64,000 nt of DNA from Nostoc sp. UHCC 0702 (GTDB lineage: Bacteria; Cyanobacteriota; Cyanobacteriia; Cyanobacteriales; Nostocaceae). The translations under genes and the position numbers were made by a program. Shown piece after piece: positions 61,801 through 64,000 of the stretch. The notes below the pieces were generated by a model. It saw nothing but the letters and a program-made list of their open reading frames with translations, was not told the DNA's origin and did not search any database. The stretch is from the NCBI GenBank assembly GCA_017164015.1, contig CP071065.1, positions 1,243,409 to 1,307,408 on the forward strand, in the 5' to 3' direction. Numbering within the stretch: the first letter of the stretch is position 1; each line of letters begins with the position of its first letter.

Positions 61801-62743
61801 TCCCTTTATTGCGTAATTTCAGTAGTTCGGGAATTGTCACAAATCGGTAGCCTTGCTGTTTAAGCCCGCTGATGATTTGTGGCAAAGCTTGTACAGTTCT
61901 TTGGCGATCGCCACCACCATCATGCATCAAAACAATAGCACCAGGTTTTGCGCCTTTGAGAACATTGTTCACAAATGCTTGCGGTTTGGCGTGAGGATCG
62001 GTATCAGCTGAAGTCAACGACCACATAACAACAGTATTTTTCTGGCTTTTGGCATAAGCGGCTAGGCCGTTGTTTAAAAAGCCTCCAGGAGGACGGAACA
62101 AAGAAGTTTTCACTCCTGTGGTTTTGTAAATCAGGTCGGCTGTCCGTTCAAATTCACTTTTGGCTGTGGCTGCGTCCATCCGCCGATACCAATGATGCCA
62201 AGTATGGTTGCCGATGGCATGTCCCTCAGCCACCACTCGTTTTGCAAGTTCGGGATTGGCTTGTAAAGCTTGCCCTACCCAAAAGAATGTTGCTTTCACA
62301 TCATTTTGCTTGAGTATATCGAGCATTTGTGAAGTTGTGTTTTGCCAAGGGCCATCATCAATAGTCAGGGCAATCAGCTTTTCATTGCTGCTGGGGTGAA
62401 CCTGATAAACTGTTTTTCCTTGAAATTTATCTGGTACAGCAAAAGAGAGGTTTTCTACTTTGGCTGATGGTAGCAATTGAGAATTAACTTTGCTGTTTGC
62501 TGAATGATTGGGAATTTGTACAGCATGGAGTTGACTTGTTAGGGGGTCAGCCTTCAATTGTGGGGGTATGCCTGGAGCAATACTACAAGCTGTTACAGAG
62601 AAAGCGATCGCGACAACACCGAATATTCTTTGTCGCTTGAGGTTGTTGTCTGCCACATCAGAGTTCCAAAAACTCACCCGATCATAAACTGTAGTTCTGC
62701 TTTTGAGAGAGGTTAACAGGCTACACCCTAAGTACAGAAACAC
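61772..62743 (-). CDS. Polysaccharide deacetylase (NodB homology), lipoprotein-like
   Basis: 323 residues from GTG 62743; GTG 62677 (VSFWNSDV) is an alternative start giving a shorter signal. A hydrophobic stretch ending FSVTAC suggests a lipobox. The NodB domain has TIDDGPWQN (catalytic Asp), the zinc site GNHTWHH, SLFRPPGG, MWSLTSADTD and VLMHDGGGDR. It would remove acetyl groups from peptidoglycan or an exopolysaccharide. The last residues (NKGSGGAGQQGR) are encoded by a repeat tract, so the native C-terminus was probably at LLKLRN. Confidence 0.88.
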   Translation of the reverse strand: MFLYLGCSLLTSLKSRTTVYDRVSFWNSDVADNNLKRQRIFGVVAIAFSVTACSIAPGIPPQLKADPLTSQLHAVQIPNHSANSKVNSQLLPSAKVENLSFAVPDKFQGKTVYQVHPSSNEKLIALTIDDGPWQNTTSQMLDILKQNDVKATFFWVGQALQANPELAKRVVAEGHAIGNHTWHHWYRRMDAATAKSEFERTADLIYKTTGVKTSLFRPPGGFLNNGLAAYAKSQKNTVVMWSLTSADTDPHAKPQAFVNNVLKGAKPGAIVLMHDGGGDRQRTVQALPQIISGLKQQGYRFVTIPELLKLRNKGSGGAGQQGR

Positions 62744-62787
62744 TTTTCCACAAATTCAAAAAATTTTTCCGAAACCCCTTGACATTA

Positions 62788-63066
62788 TCTATAGCAGTCC
62801 TAAATCATTCGTGAAAATTTGAGATAGTCGTAACCCCCCTGTAGTCCCAATACCGTTCGGTTAAGGAATTTCTTGGTTCAGGCAGGCACGGGCAGCAGGG
62901 GGACAAGAGAAGCAGGGGGAGAGAAGAATTACTGAACAATACCCTCTTTCCTCCCCTACTTCAAGAGCTTATCCGAACCGTATTGCCTGTAGTCCCCCCT
63001 TGGTAAGGGGGGACGGCGTTAGCCGGGGGGTGAATTTTCTTACAAATCATTTAGGATTGCTATAGA
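62788..63066. mobile_element. MITE with a second MITE inserted in it
   Basis: The left end TCTATAGCAGTCCTAAAT and the reverse complement of the right end TCTATAGCAATCCTAAAT begin ~32-bp terminal inverted repeats. Between them, GGGGGGACGGCGTTAGCC is typical of a common Nostoc repeat. At 62848-62985 a 138-bp element is inserted. The outer element without it is about 131 bp. Confidence 0.75.
62848..62985. mobile_element. Inner MITE flanked by a 10-bp target duplication
   Basis: The left end CAATACCGTTCGGTTAAG and the reverse complement of the right end CAATACGGTTCGGATAAG differ at two positions. CCTGTAGTCC occurs on each side (62838-62847 and 62986-62995), a perfect 10-bp target-site duplication. 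The interior holds GCAGGGGGA-type repeats. Confidence 0.8.
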
Positions 63067-63245
63067 ACATTTCTTGATATTATGATTAAAATGCTTCTAA
63101 TCCTTTCCCTACCTGAATCGCTTAATGTGATATACGGAAAGTTTCCGCATAATAAATAGTTAGACGAATGATTCGGATGTTCTTTAACTTTAGGTACAGA
63201 GTATCTAAAAACTTTATAGTTTGAACAATCAAGGAGTTATTACAA
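63067..63245. other. Promoter region of the terminal gene pair
   Basis: AT-rich. AAGGAG lies 11 nt before ATG 63246. Nothing else stands out. Confidence 0.5.
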
Positions 63246-63788
63246 ATGTGTATTCAGGAAAAAATCACAGATGAATTTAGAAGCCAAGTTCAGGAGGCAC
63301 AATTTTCTTTGTTTGAAATACAAAGAGAAGTGAAATCTGAGAATACTGATTTCTTGGAAGGAGTAAATTTTAAGGTTAGTGCAGAGGACTTAAAAAACTT
63401 CGAGGGCTTTTTGTACGATCAACTTGAAGAGTCAGAAGATGATAATCCTATTGGAGGTGTACTAGACTCACCATATCTTGTTGGTGTATTGAGTTGGACA
63501 CAAAATTTCCTGAAATACTTCTTTAAAGAGGTTCATGATATCATTTGCAATGAACAGCAAGCCAAACAAATTAGTCAGGCATCTGATATCTCAATGAAAG
63601 GAATTGCTACATCTTTGGCCGCATGGATGGTGAGTGCTTTAGGCTTTACTGGACCTCTAGCCATCGGTCTTGCCACAGCAGTTCTACTGATATTAGCTAA
63701 GGCTACAAAGGGGGCATTTTGTCAGATGTCACGTGAACAAATTGAGGAGAGTTTAAAGTTAGATACCCAGAAAATCAACGAATCTTAA
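63246..63788 (+). CDS. Hypothetical protein with a C-terminal hydrophobic segment
   Basis: 180 residues. The N-terminal ~110 are acidic and helical (KITDEFRSQVQEAQFSLFEIQREV, LKNFEGFLYDQLEESEDDNP). A hydrophobic region follows at about 120-165 (GIATSLAAWMVSALGFTGPLAIG, TAVLLILAKATKGAFC), enough for one or two membrane passes. There is no signal peptide. No family is recognised. It is followed 42 bp later by a papain-like protease gene in the same direction, which may be its partner. Confidence 0.6.
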   Translation: MCIQEKITDEFRSQVQEAQFSLFEIQREVKSENTDFLEGVNFKVSAEDLKNFEGFLYDQLEESEDDNPIGGVLDSPYLVGVLSWTQNFLKYFFKEVHDIICNEQQAKQISQASDISMKGIATSLAAWMVSALGFTGPLAIGLATAVLLILAKATKGAFCQMSREQIEESLKLDTQKINES

Positions 63789-63830
63789 AAAATTTGAACC
63801 ATGAGTAATTTTAGGCAATAGAGAAACACA

Positions 63831-64000
63831 ATGCAAGAATATTTCCTGAATGTTCCTCTTGTGGGTCAGAAAAATGGTTATGATGGATCTCCCTTATTGC
63901 AACCAGATAGGTATAGCGATCTAGTACCACATGGATTCATGGCGTGTTGGTATGCATCTGCATGTATGGTTTCTTACTATTTTCGTGCAGGTCCAAGGCT
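63831..64000 (+). CDS. Papain-like cysteine protease (partial, 5' end)
   Basis: Starts at ATG 63831 (MQEYFLNVPLVGQKNGYDG) and is open to the window edge (56 codons). GFMACWYASACMVSYYFRAGPR carries the Cys of a papain-like fold, preceded by the Gln in VGQ that would form the oxyanion hole. This resembles the C39/C70-like group (AvrRpt2-type papain-like proteases). The His and Asp of the triad lie outside the window. It is probably co-transcribed with the hydrophobic protein upstream. Confidence 0.75.
   Translation, partial: MQEYFLNVPLVGQKNGYDGSPLLQPDRYSDLVPHGFMACWYASACMVSYYFRAGPR

Overview
The window looks like chromosome of a filamentous, heterocyst-forming cyanobacterium of the Nostoc/Anabaena type. 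The evidence is: abundant HIP1 octamers (GCGATCGC); photosynthesis genes (psbV, petE, a cytochrome c6 gene); the clock-input protein LdpA; heptameric CCCCAGT-type tandem repeats known from heterocystous cyanobacteria; and a 17-codon patS gene ending in RGSGR next to a tsaE/hetY ATPase gene. No rRNA operon, CRISPR array or prophage is visible. One tRNA (Glu, anticodon TTC) is present.

Layout. 1-305 holds the 5' part of a minus-strand cyanobacterial family gene. 362-3299 carries an AAA+/R3H protein and ldpA. 3646-10194 is a minus-strand signalling cluster: a membrane hybrid kinase, a REC-GGDEF-EAL protein and a REC-histidine kinase. 10797-14032 has a MOSC protein, signal peptidase I and dihydroorotase. 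14033-15402 is a long leader region containing patS, followed by tsaE/hetY, a YvcK-type gene, ruvC and a decayed vapBC pair.

18704-22933 is a compact four-gene cassette: a nuclease-like N-terminus fused to an N6-adenine methylase, a one-TRD specificity subunit, a HEPN-type protein, and a DUF7662-like/XRE regulator. It is probably a restriction or defence unit without a classical HsdR motor. 23016-24472 has small accessory genes. 24796-28322 has a DUF3386 gene, a GAF-LuxR regulator, a DJ-1/PfpI-type gene and tilS. 28832-38733 contains two paralogous MFS transporters around a PhyH-type dioxygenase gene, leuB, a prepilin peptidase and accD. 39199-44126 encodes a sugar-type ABC importer (lipoprotein and two permeases) with an opposed MATE gene inside it. 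44334-47187 is a lumenal electron-carrier block (psbV, petE, cytochrome c6).

50110-52131 is a roughly 2-kb integrase element inserted at the 3' end of a lipase-like gene, bounded by a 28-bp imperfect direct repeat. 52249-58696 has a cytochrome b-like gene, an NhaP/TrkA antiporter, tRNA-Glu, a START-like protein and a GAF kinase that has lost its phospho-acceptor His. 58697-63245 is repeat-rich, with a TnpB remnant, a RHH protein, an HNH-derived protein without catalytic residues, a polysaccharide deacetylase and a MITE nested in another MITE. The window ends with a small hydrophobic protein and the start of a papain-like cysteine protease.

A striking general feature is the density of dispersed repeats: GTCATTAGTCAATA-type, GGGAATTGGGAATT-type, GAGCAGGGGAGCAG-type, GGGGACT heptamers, and several TIR-bounded elements. 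They sit between almost all transcription units and in places have entered coding sequence (ldpA, the deacetylase C-terminus).
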